Positions 1 to 7,957 of a stretch of 64,000 bases of DNA are shown one piece after another. The position numbers and the translations under genes were made by a program. Origin of the DNA: Lachnospiraceae bacterium (lineage in GTDB: Bacteria; Bacillota; Clostridia; Lachnospirales; Lachnospiraceae); the NCBI GenBank assembly GCA_009774175.1, contig VSNG01000002.1, forward strand, positions 82,890 to 146,889, in the 5' to 3' direction. Positions within the stretch are counted from its first letter, which is position 1; every line of letters begins with the position of its first letter. Below the pieces are notes generated by a model. It saw only the letters and a list, made by a program, of their open reading frames with translations. It made no database searches and was not told the DNA's origin.

Positions 1-10
1 TCTGATGTGA

Positions 11-34
11 TAAAATCAGATGCTCCCGCATCTG
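11..34 (-). terminator. Possible weak intrinsic terminator after the last gene
   Basis: Read on the minus strand there is a perfect 7-bp stem, CAGATGC, loop GGGA, GCATCTG, followed by ATTTTAT. It lies about 85 bases past the stop codon of the terminal glycosyltransferase gene. The T-run is short, so it would be a weak terminator, or it may belong to a dispersed palindromic repeat, since a second small palindrome (GCGC-TATC-GCGC) lies between it and the gene. No gene is seen in bases 1-118. Confidence 0.35.
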
Positions 35-89
35 CCATCATTCGCATTCCGCGCTATCGCGCTCCTTGCTCATGACGGATGTTCGTCAA

Positions 90-130
90 GTGTATACATA
101 GAACCATGCAAGCATGGTCTATGTATACAC
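90..130. repeat. 41-bp inverted repeat spanning a stop codon
   Basis: The arms GTGTATACATAG-A-ACCATGC and GCATGGT-CTATGTATACAC pair over 19 bp with one bulged base and a 2-base loop. The stop codon of the terminal GT4 gene (119-121) and its last codons form part of one arm, so the transcript end would fold into a strong hairpin. No T-tract follows on the minus strand, so it is not a standard intrinsic terminator. It may block 3' exonucleases or mark a template-switch event or an inserted palindrome. Confidence 0.7.
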
Positions 131-1321
131 TTTCCTCACTATTTTATCACAGTATTCCCCTACTGTGTCAAAATTTATCTCCAGACAGTTCTTCCGATAG
201 GTCAGGCACCGCCCGGGATCTTCCCAAAGCTCCCTGATATGGGCGGTCAGCTCCTCCACGTCGCCGCCCCGAAAAAGCTCGCCCGTCCTGCCTGCCTGCA
301 CAAGCTCCGGCGCGCCGCCCAGATCGGAAACCAGCACGGGGGTACCGTGCATCTGGGATTCCATTACGGAAAAAGGGCCGTTCTCGTACCATTCGGAAGG
401 ATAGACGGAAAATCTTGCTCCGGCAATCAGGCTTCGCAGGGCTTCTCCCGTCACAAACCCTTTATTCTCCACGTTTTTTACCTGATCGACCTTTTCCTCC
501 AAAGGCCCCGATCCCGCAAACACAAAGGGAATTTCCGGCAGGGCCTGACAGGCTTTTAACAGCGTCTCCATCCCCTTTTCCTCTGCATACCGCCCGAAAT
601 ACAGCACATAATCCGCCGCTTCTTTTCCTTTTGCCCGCTCCGGCTTCTCCACAAAGTTACGAAGCATTATGGTCTTATCCGCCAGAAGCGGATTGGTGTC
701 CAGCTGCTTTTTCATGAACTCGCTTGGACAGATAATGGCATCCACCATGCCGTAGGTCTTTCGTCTGGCATAAAATGCAGCCTCCACCGTGCCAAGCAGA
801 CTTTTGATTTTAGAATTATGAATGCACCTATTTTTACTGCACGCCCCGAAATGCCCGTCCCTGCACGCGAAGCAGATTTTCCCCGTAGAAGGAATCCGCA
901 TCATATGATTGGGACATACCCACTGATAATCGTGGGCCGTATACACCACTTTTACCCTTCGGCCCGTCTTTTTCTCATAGGCGCGGACAGCATAAATCAC
1001 CGAAGGGGTGAGCTGAAAATTGATATTATTAAGGTGCACCACGTCCGGGTTCATGTCAAGAAGCACTTCTCCCATCTTCCGTTTCGCCTCGAAAGAATAG
1101 ATAATTTTAAAGGGATAGAGCAGTTTTTGCAGCTTACCCGTATGAAAATCCATGTCGGCCGTGTAACGCTCCGCCCGATTCCCCACAATGCGTCCGGTAT
1201 GCTCCATACCGAAATACTGCACCTCGTTGCCCCTTTTTTGCAGTTCCTCTCCCAGCTTAAAAATATAAGTCTCCGAACCGCCGTTGGGATATAAAAATTT
1301 ATTTACCATCAATATTTTCAT
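119..1321 (-). CDS. Glycosyltransferase family 4 with Cys-rich segment
   Basis: Predicted 400-residue cytoplasmic retaining glycosyltransferase of the GT4 (GT-B) class, adding a sugar from a nucleotide donor to the lipid-linked glycan. The N-terminus MKILMVNKF with GGSET at 14-18 is the usual GT4 opening. The C-terminal donor-site region has SEWYENGPFSVMES, the E-x7-E type motif, followed by GTPVLVSDLGG. A cluster of five cysteines follows HDYQWVCPN (CFAC, ACSKNRC), which could bind a metal and is seen in a subset of GT4 enzymes. The ATG at 1321 was chosen because it gives the family N-terminus; an in-frame GTG at 1363 overlapping the preceding gene is possible. It is the last gene of the run. 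Donor and acceptor cannot be told from sequence. Confidence 0.85.
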   Translation of the reverse strand: MKILMVNKFLYPNGGSETYIFKLGEELQKRGNEVQYFGMEHTGRIVGNRAERYTADMDFHTGKLQKLLYPFKIIYSFEAKRKMGEVLLDMNPDVVHLNNINFQLTPSVIYAVRAYEKKTGRRVKVVYTAHDYQWVCPNHMMRIPSTGKICFACRDGHFGACSKNRCIHNSKIKSLLGTVEAAFYARRKTYGMVDAIICPSEFMKKQLDTNPLLADKTIMLRNFVEKPERAKGKEAADYVLYFGRYAEEKGMETLLKACQALPEIPFVFAGSGPLEEKVDQVKNVENKGFVTGEALRSLIAGARFSVYPSEWYENGPFSVMESQMHGTPVLVSDLGGAPELVQAGRTGELFRGGDVEELTAHIRELWEDPGRCLTYRKNCLEINFDTVGEYCDKIVRKVYT

Positions 1322-1353
1322 CGTTCCCGCAGTCTCCCTGTCCGCCAATTTCT

Positions 1354-3222
1354 CTACTCCCACTTCGCATTGTACAGCTCCATATCCTCGTAAACCGGAA
1401 TGTAGCCGCTGTAAGGCTCTCCGCTCCTTCTAAACGTCCATCCCTGATATTTGGAGGCGTCATATTCCGGCGTATGGGAAAGCTCCTGTCCGTCCAAAAC
1501 CTCTATGGTTTCCACCACGCCCTCATAGACGGAGAAGGTCACCTGATGCGTCTGACCGCTTGCAGGAACCGGGAAAGGCTCGTGGGGCACACCCCATCTT
1601 TCGCAGAGGAAATTGAGCCGGTTGGCAAGAAAGAATTTTGTATAGTTGACATTCGCGTCATAACTCATATACCGCCCCGAACCGTCCCCGGGCTCTCTGA
1701 CGCTTTCCCACCGGGCATCGTCCATTTTTACGGAAGCCCTGATGCGGTCCGCATATCGGTCGATCCCGGTCTGCGTCAGCCGCTCAAAAAAAGGCATTGA
1801 CGCCGCGTATTCCTCTACAATACACTGATACAGTTCCGGCGTTTCATAAAGCTTCTGATACCAGTTTAAAGAAATCAGCAGCCGTTCGTTATTATTCACA
1901 TTCGTTTCAGTATAGTTTATATAGGCGCTGCCGCTGCCGCTCGTCTCCCCAAAAGCATTATCATAATCCCATGCCGGGCCCGAGTAGAGCTTTTCATCGC
2001 CCCGCTCCTTGTAAAAAAACATGCTGGTTGATCCCGCGTCCATCTCCAGTGCGATTTCATCCATCAGAAACCTTTTTGCAAAGCTTTTCAGATCGAGACG
2101 CTGCCAGACCGCAGGGTCGCCGTTTTGAATCTGCGCGTCGATTCCGTCCACATATTCCTTCAGCCAGGTCACCTGCTCCCTGGACGCATGTCGGGGCGCA
2201 TTGATGGTAAAATTATCTCCTCTGGAAGTCAGAAAGCCGTTCTCCTCCGCCTCCCAGTGCTTCGGATGATCCTTCTCTATCAGATAGCCGCCGTCCGTTT
2301 CCGCTCCGTTTTCCAGAAGGTATCCCTTACTGTCCTCCTCCTCGTAGCGTCCTGCCGTCCCCTGCCCGATAGAGGGATTCAGGCGTTTATTCTCCTTCTC
2401 CAGATCGTAAATATCAACACGCCCTTCGCCCACGGAGACAGACTCCGTCAGCAGATAGATCCCCCGGTATTCTCCGTTGAGATACAGATCCACCCAAGTT
2501 CCCTGGGGCGTATAGGCAAGCCCCAACGCCTCTGAAATATCCATGGCAATCTTATTATCCAGCCTGCTGCCTTCCCGCCAAAGGGCCAAAAGCCTCCATC
2601 TGTCCGACTTATTTAACCCGCAGAGGGGATATGGAGCCTTAAGCTTGAGGGCGTAAGGCTTCTTTTCGTATTCCCAGGTGGAATTTCCCCTGCCGGATAT
2701 GCGCGGCAGTTCGTCCTGATACTCAGTGATCCCGTCTTCCCTCACTACGCAGATTTTACCCGTCTCCTCGTTTTCCTTATCGTCATGTAGATAATCCAGT
2801 CTGCCGCTTGCGGTGTCGATAAACATGGCGGGAATGTGATCGGATTCCATAAAAGCAACCTGATACACATACTGCTCATAGGAAGCGTCCGTGATCTGTA
2901 ACTGGTAGCTTTTGTCCTCTTCCCATGCAAACGATTCTCCCGCGTCCAGAAGCCGCCCGTCTATCCGCACGCTGGCGTCTCCCGTATCTTCCAGCGAAAC
3001 ACTGCGGCCTTTGACGCAGGAGGGCAGGAAAAAATATGCCTGCTGCCGCTCTTCATCCTGCCAGAGAGCCACCCGGTTTTCACTGCCGTCCGCACGAACG
3101 TACAAAACCGGCGCTGCATCCTCCACCCGAAGCCGGACGTTATCCTGTCTCACAATCATAAATCCGCACGCCGCCACAATCACAGCGGCAAGCATGATGC
3201 CCATACAGCTTCTCTTGCGCAT
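1354..3222 (-). CDS. CotH kinase family protein, membrane-anchored
   Basis: Predicted 622-residue protein with one N-terminal membrane segment (about residues 6-24, after RKR), so the rest probably faces outside. The CotH-fold core is clear: GRGNSTWEYEKKPYALKL, then LDNKIAMDISEALGL, DLYLNGEYRGIYLLTESV, and the Mg/ATP-site region GPAWDYDNAFG. CotH proteins are atypical kinases, first known for phosphorylating spore-coat proteins; secreted relatives of unknown target are common in Clostridia. The ATG at 3222 lies just after the upstream stop (3227) and was preferred to an upstream in-frame start at 3282 that would overlap the preceding gene by 56 bases. Finding it between glycosyltransferase genes suggests a surface protein or glycan-associated target, but that is inference. 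Confidence 0.85.
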   Translation of the reverse strand: MRKRSCMGIMLAAVIVAACGFMIVRQDNVRLRVEDAAPVLYVRADGSENRVALWQDEERQQAYFFLPSCVKGRSVSLEDTGDASVRIDGRLLDAGESFAWEEDKSYQLQITDASYEQYVYQVAFMESDHIPAMFIDTASGRLDYLHDDKENEETGKICVVREDGITEYQDELPRISGRGNSTWEYEKKPYALKLKAPYPLCGLNKSDRWRLLALWREGSRLDNKIAMDISEALGLAYTPQGTWVDLYLNGEYRGIYLLTESVSVGEGRVDIYDLEKENKRLNPSIGQGTAGRYEEEDSKGYLLENGAETDGGYLIEKDHPKHWEAEENGFLTSRGDNFTINAPRHASREQVTWLKEYVDGIDAQIQNGDPAVWQRLDLKSFAKRFLMDEIALEMDAGSTSMFFYKERGDEKLYSGPAWDYDNAFGETSGSGSAYINYTETNVNNNERLLISLNWYQKLYETPELYQCIVEEYAASMPFFERLTQTGIDRYADRIRASVKMDDARWESVREPGDGSGRYMSYDANVNYTKFFLANRLNFLCERWGVPHEPFPVPASGQTHQVTFSVYEGVVETIEVLDGQELSHTPEYDASKYQGWTFRRSGEPYSGYIPVYEDMELYNAKWE

Positions 3223-3226
3223 CCGC

Positions 3227-5161
3227 CTATCCCTCTTTCTTTTCCGGCCTTTTATCCCCCGCCGCCCTTCTGTACACGGCAAGGGTCCGCCTCGTCACGT
3301 CTTCCCAGTCATACTTTCCGCAAATATAATCCACGCTCTCTTCGCCCATACGGCGCACCGTTTCCGGGTGTTCCAGCATGAAAGCAAGCTGCCGCCTCAA
3401 ATCCTTCACATCGCCCTTTTTAAAGGTAAGCGCTTTATCCTCCACCACCTCGGTATTTTCACGGATATCGCTGACCAGACAGCAGTCGCCGTAGCTCATG
3501 GCCTCCAAAAGCGTCAGCGCCATGCCCTCCACGTCGCTTGGCAGCACAAAAGCATAGGCGTTTGCATACAGCTCTTCCAGAATCTGCCCCTGTACAAAAT
3601 CCGTCATGATAATTCTCTCGTCTCTGGCAGCCATCCTGTGAATCTGTTCCATATAGGCCATGGCCTGAGAACTGCCCCCGGCAATCACAAGTTTTTTGTC
3701 CGTTTTCAGCCCGGAAAACGCCTCTATCAGGTAGTGCAGGCCTTTCTCCGGCACAATCCTTGCAAGAAACAGAAAATAACCGTCCTTCAAAAGCCCGTAC
3801 TTTTCCCCGATCATGGCCGCCCCCTGGGGCTCCGGTCTGGTAATGCCGTTGGGAATATAAGTGACCTCCCGGTGGTAGGTGTCTGCAAAATAGCGCTTCA
3901 CGTTATCCGAAAGCACAATAATATCGTCGGCGTATCTGGCCGCCATCCGCTCCCCGAACTTGATCACAAAGGAAGCGAAGTTCCCCCACTTTGCCCTCTG
4001 CCAATCCAGACCGTGAACCGTTACCACGATCTTTCTTTTCAGGAAATGCGGCAGCCAGAGCATGGCGCAGGGGCCCTCCGCATGATAATGAATCACGTCA
4101 TACCGATGAAACAGCGCCATAATCGTGGCAAAAAAGGAATAAACAATGGCGTTTAAGCTGCTCCTGCGAAAGGTAGGCACGATATAGACGCGTACGCCCT
4201 TGTAAAATTTCCGTCCCTTCCAGCCGTACTCCTGATCATACTTTTTCCCGGAAACATGATGTCCGAAACGATTATAGGCGTCCACCCGGTGTCCCATGGC
4301 CGACATTCTCACCGAGAGCTCTTCCACCACAACCTCCACGCCGCCCTCTCTTGAGGGTATCCGCTTATGGCCGATCATGGCGATACGCATGCCCTGCCTG
4401 ACTGCCTTCCTCCGCGCCTTTCCTTCCCTGTATACAGAGTAGACAAAAGCAAAATTGGTATTCAGGTAACGGGGCAGCATACGCTTCGGCTCCCGCAGAA
4501 TCCGAAATACCCATTCCAGACAAAGCTTCTGCATCCACATGGGGGCCCGTTTCGTGGTGCCGGCCGTAAAGTCAAAGGCCGCGCCCACCCCCAGCATCAG
4601 CGCTTTGATCCGATTTCGGTGCTCGTACATCCACCACTCCTGCTTCGGCGCGCCAAGGGCCACCCACACAAAATCCGCACCGCTCTCGTTGATCCGGCTG
4701 ACAATCTCCTCGTCCTCCTCCTTTGTCAGCTCTCTGAAGGGGGGCGAGTACATACCCGCAATCCGAAGCTTTGGATACCGCCGCAAAAGGGCCGCCCGCA
4801 AAGCTTCCAGCGTAGCCTCCGTGCTGCCGTAAAAGTAATGGCTGTAGCCGGTCTTTTGAGACAAATTCAGAATGGCCGGCATCAGATCCGGGCCCGGCAC
4901 CCTTCTGGCCTGGGAAAAGCCCCTTTTTCTGCTGACAATGGAGAGCGGCTGTCCGTCGGGAAGGGCCATGGCACCGCTGTTCTGCACGTTGCGGTAAGCC
5001 TCGTCGCGATAGGCCATCACCGTGGTATGCACATTGGAGACACAGACATAATTGCCCTTTAACGCCTCCAGATTCTCCGTGAGATAGGCGATGGTGTCCT
5101 CCATGTTGGTGACATTAATATTGGTTCCCAGTATTTTGCAGTATTCCAGTTCCTTTTTCAT
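3227..5161 (-). CDS. Fused GT26 (WecG/TagA/CpsF) and GT4 glycosyltransferase
   Basis: A 644-residue protein with two complete glycosyltransferase units in one frame. Residues 1-243 match the WecG/TagA/CpsF (GT26) family, which transfers ManNAc, ManNAcA or glucose to undecaprenyl-linked acceptors: VSNVHTT, MALPDG (family catalytic Asp at 69), and GAPKQEWW at 170-177. From Met258 a normal GT4 enzyme begins (MRIAMIGHKRIPSREGG), with VTVHGLDWQRAKWG, YIPNGI, and a C-terminal EGMALTLLEAMSYG donor-site motif. GT26 and GT4 enzymes are each usually about 250 and 370 residues, so this is a full fusion and would perform two consecutive transfers. An ATG at 4390 could allow separate translation of the second half. 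No frameshift is seen. Confidence 0.88.
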   Translation of the reverse strand: MKKELEYCKILGTNINVTNMEDTIAYLTENLEALKGNYVCVSNVHTTVMAYRDEAYRNVQNSGAMALPDGQPLSIVSRKRGFSQARRVPGPDLMPAILNLSQKTGYSHYFYGSTEATLEALRAALLRRYPKLRIAGMYSPPFRELTKEEDEEIVSRINESGADFVWVALGAPKQEWWMYEHRNRIKALMLGVGAAFDFTAGTTKRAPMWMQKLCLEWVFRILREPKRMLPRYLNTNFAFVYSVYREGKARRKAVRQGMRIAMIGHKRIPSREGGVEVVVEELSVRMSAMGHRVDAYNRFGHHVSGKKYDQEYGWKGRKFYKGVRVYIVPTFRRSSLNAIVYSFFATIMALFHRYDVIHYHAEGPCAMLWLPHFLKRKIVVTVHGLDWQRAKWGNFASFVIKFGERMAARYADDIIVLSDNVKRYFADTYHREVTYIPNGITRPEPQGAAMIGEKYGLLKDGYFLFLARIVPEKGLHYLIEAFSGLKTDKKLVIAGGSSQAMAYMEQIHRMAARDERIIMTDFVQGQILEELYANAYAFVLPSDVEGMALTLLEAMSYGDCCLVSDIRENTEVVEDKALTFKKGDVKDLRRQLAFMLEHPETVRRMGEESVDYICGKYDWEDVTRRTLAVYRRAAGDKRPEKKEG

Positions 5162-5201
5162 AAAAAATCACTCCATACCGAAGCTTATGGGCTCCTCTGT
5201 G

Positions 5202-6839
5202 TTATGGTTTATCGTACCCGGTTATCTGTGTCACGGCAAAGGCCGATTTTCTTCGCAGCATCCGCCACAAAATCAAGGCCGCTCCGCCAAAAAATGCACC
5301 AATCAGCGCGCTGCCCGTATAATAGCGCGCCGTCTCCAGCTTCACGGCCTTACCGGCCACAAGCTGCATAGGCGTATCCGCATCCGTATAATTCATTACC
5401 TTCCACCCCGCATAGGCGGGATCGTCACGGCTTTCCAGATAAACCGAAGACTCCTCCAAAGCGTCCGTATAAAAACGGGGCACCACATATCCTTCCGGCT
5501 CCCGGTAAACGGCGGCGCACAGGATTATCCCCACAAGCGCGCCTGTCGCCACAGCGGCAAATACCCTGCCCCTGCGCCCATAACAAAGGGCCTTCGCAGT
5601 CACAAAAAGCCTGTCAGGCAGTCCCGCCAGAGGAACATTGATCTGCCTGTGGGAAATTCCCGGCATAAGGCAGTACTCCTTCGCCCCCTCTTTCCCGGAA
5701 AACAGAAACGCCCCCAGAAAAAGCAGGGTAATATTTTTGAAGGAGGTGTTAAACAATAACTGCTCCGTCCAGCCGGCTCCCAGAAAACACACCAGAATTA
5801 CCAGCTCCCTTGTGCGCTGTTTACGGGTATCATAAAACAGCAGGGCAAAATAACCCACAAAGATAATGGCGGTAAGAATCAGGCCGAAATGGATATAACA
5901 CCAGACATAGGAATTATCAAGCGTCATGGAAGAGGAGGTAATCTGAGAAACGTCCTTTCCAAACAGGCTCCTGTACGCCCCATTACTCAAAAACTGATCC
6001 GCCAGCCATATTCTGGTATTCAGCAGTTTATTCAAGCGATGAGCCAGGCTGCCAAGCACAGGCCTGCCGCCCAGATAGACCAGATGAAAATATCTGTATA
6101 AGAATAGCGGCATTACAAAGGAAAGGATCAGACAAACCGGCAGCACCAGATTAACCGCCGCTTTCTCGATGAAACAGAACCGCGGACGGAATTTTACATA
6201 CAGACATCCCGTCAAAAGAACCGCCACCATGCCGAATCCCGTATAGCTGATGGAATAGAAAAACACCAGAAGATTTCCCAGCATAAGGATAACGTACTGT
6301 TTCAGGGCATATCGCTCCTCCATCTTAAGAATTATCAGCGCACACAGCATCAGATAGGTGATATGCAGAATATTCGGGTGGGTAAAGCCCAGACTCCAGC
6401 GAAAAATATGCCCCAGCCCCATCTTGGCATGCACCCGGTATACCGTGTGCTCCAGCCGAAAAAAAGAAAAAATACTGAGTACAACCGCGCAGCACGCCCA
6501 CACCCACAGCGCAATGTGGAGCGTCTTCTTCACCGATATGCCCTTCATGCCAAGCACGGTAAACATCACAAACAGTACGGCAACATCCCTGGAGGCGAAA
6601 TACACCGCCGCCGTCAGCATAAACAGCAAAATCTGGGACACCGCTTCCCTTTTTGTATAAGGCGTCAGCAGAAGCTTCAAAAAGCCCATCACAAGGGCGG
6701 GCGCCGTCAGAAGAATAAAAATCTTCTGCCCCTCGTAAAATCCCATTCCCTTGGCCAGCGACAGCAGAATAAAAAAGCCGTAAAAAAGGGCTTCCTGCAA
6801 GGTTATGTTTTTATCAAACTCTGTCGGTATCGGTTTCAT
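5202..6839 (-). CDS. Wzy-like polysaccharide polymerase, polytopic membrane protein
   Basis: Predicted 545-residue membrane protein with about eleven hydrophobic segments and a C-terminal stretch ending in a last TM and an RRKS-rich tail. It resembles putative O-antigen/exopolysaccharide polymerases: a conserved GFTHPN in the middle of the protein, followed by a large loop. The Wzy-like protein at 16401-17639 shares the HPN motif and general layout. Wzy enzymes join lipid-linked repeat units on the outer face of the membrane. The ATG at 6839 is preferred because GGAGGG lies four bases upstream; an ATG at 6851 has no ribosome site. It sits between the GH88-like gene and the GT26-GT4 fusion. 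Membrane assignment is firm, polymerase function is by layout and context. Confidence 0.65.
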   Translation of the reverse strand: MKPIPTEFDKNITLQEALFYGFFILLSLAKGMGFYEGQKIFILLTAPALVMGFLKLLLTPYTKREAVSQILLFMLTAAVYFASRDVAVLFVMFTVLGMKGISVKKTLHIALWVWACCAVVLSIFSFFRLEHTVYRVHAKMGLGHIFRWSLGFTHPNILHITYLMLCALIILKMEERYALKQYVILMLGNLLVFFYSISYTGFGMVAVLLTGCLYVKFRPRFCFIEKAAVNLVLPVCLILSFVMPLFLYRYFHLVYLGGRPVLGSLAHRLNKLLNTRIWLADQFLSNGAYRSLFGKDVSQITSSSMTLDNSYVWCYIHFGLILTAIIFVGYFALLFYDTRKQRTRELVILVCFLGAGWTEQLLFNTSFKNITLLFLGAFLFSGKEGAKEYCLMPGISHRQINVPLAGLPDRLFVTAKALCYGRRGRVFAAVATGALVGIILCAAVYREPEGYVVPRFYTDALEESSVYLESRDDPAYAGWKVMNYTDADTPMQLVAGKAVKLETARYYTGSALIGAFFGGAALILWRMLRRKSAFAVTQITGYDKP

Positions 6840-6886
6840 GAATCCCTCCATGTGAGAACGGCGCCAGTCTAAATCTCTTTTCCATA

Positions 6887-7957
6887 CTACAAAACTTCAA
6901 GGGCCGGGCCCAGCGACCAGGGATAGGCCCCGTAACGCTGGGGATATCTGGAAAATCCCTCGCACTCCCCGGAGCATTGAGATACCAGCCCGTCCACGGC
7001 TGATTTCTCCAATGCCCGCCGCCCGGCGCGCAGGGCGTTTTCATACTTTTTCCCGGCGAAAATGCCAAGGGAGCGTCCTTTCTTAAGGGCCGCGCAGATC
7101 ATTCCCGTAGCGGAGGTGTCCGCAGGTCCTTCCATCGCCTGCAGCTGCCAGCAAAAATACCCGTCCTGCCTCTGATATGGCAAAACCGCATCCATAAGGG
7201 CTGTGCAGGACTCTTCCAGCCGCTCTCTGCCGTAATCCGACGTCATACAGCCAAGCATCCCGCGGAGCAGCCACCCGACAGCCCTGCCCCAGCCGATAAT
7301 CCCGTATTTACAGCCGTCCGTCATATCATAACCGTGATAGGGAAGTCCCGAAGCCCCGTCCATACCGTAGGACAAGAAATTGACAATCTGGCAGAGCGCA
7401 AGCTCCCGGTAGCCCTGCCTGTCAACAGTCTCCCCGTACTGATAGAGAAACGGACAGGCCTGCCCTATGCTGTCCACGAAAATATAAGGTTCCCCGGTGG
7501 CCGGACGATAAAAAAAGCTCCCCGGACCGTCCTTTGGATGCTCCATCGCGTAGCCCGCCAGTTTGTCCGCCGCCGCCCTTACCTGTTGTTCGGACATTAC
7601 CTTTTCAAATCCGCCAAATCCCGCCTTTATTTCCGTATAAACGGCAAGCAGCGTCTCTCCCGCCAGCAGATCGTCTATGGCCGCAATGGGCATTCCCCTT
7701 TTGATCCATCTTTCATAATAGGCTCCAAGGGCCTCTTCTATGCCGCGGGCCGCCGGCCCGTCCGCCAAAAGCGACGCCCTGCCGGCCCACAGCCCCGCCG
7801 CTAAAAGGCCGGTCGGCCAGAAAATCATATCCTCAGCCGCAACAAGCTGGTGAAAAAGCCTTTGCCTGATAAAATTTTCTATCTTTTTACGCCTGTCAAA
7901 AACCCCATATTGCAGCAGTTCCCTGCAGGCATTCTCCACCATGGAAATTTTATTCAT
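6887..7957 (-). CDS. Glycoside hydrolase family 88/105-like protein
   Basis: Predicted 356-residue (alpha/alpha)6-barrel protein of the GH88/GH105 type, which hydrolyse terminal unsaturated uronic acids left by polysaccharide lyases. Recognisable parts are the YIFVDSIGQACPFL segment with an Asp in the expected active-site place, the IIGWGRAVGWLLRGM helix pair, and GPADTSATGMICAAL. No signal peptide is seen, so it is probably cytoplasmic like YteR of Bacillus. The ATG at 7957 overlaps the flippase stop by eight bases (ATGAATAA) and has GGAAGGGAG upstream; the longer frame starting at 7999 is unlikely. A degradative enzyme in a biosynthetic operon is unexpected: it may edit or recycle failed chains, or have another activity. 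Confidence 0.75.
   Translation of the reverse strand: MNKISMVENACRELLQYGVFDRRKKIENFIRQRLFHQLVAAEDMIFWPTGLLAAGLWAGRASLLADGPAARGIEEALGAYYERWIKRGMPIAAIDDLLAGETLLAVYTEIKAGFGGFEKVMSEQQVRAAADKLAGYAMEHPKDGPGSFFYRPATGEPYIFVDSIGQACPFLYQYGETVDRQGYRELALCQIVNFLSYGMDGASGLPYHGYDMTDGCKYGIIGWGRAVGWLLRGMLGCMTSDYGRERLEESCTALMDAVLPYQRQDGYFCWQLQAMEGPADTSATGMICAALKKGRSLGIFAGKKYENALRAGRRALEKSAVDGLVSQCSGECEGFSRYPQRYGAYPWSLGPALEVL

Noticed and set aside
2912..4156. Long open frame on the plus strand (414 codons)
   Set aside because: It lies antisense to the CotH and GT26-GT4 genes, which have clear family motifs, and its own product is basic, His/Pro-rich and without recognisable domains. It is a shadow of codon bias.
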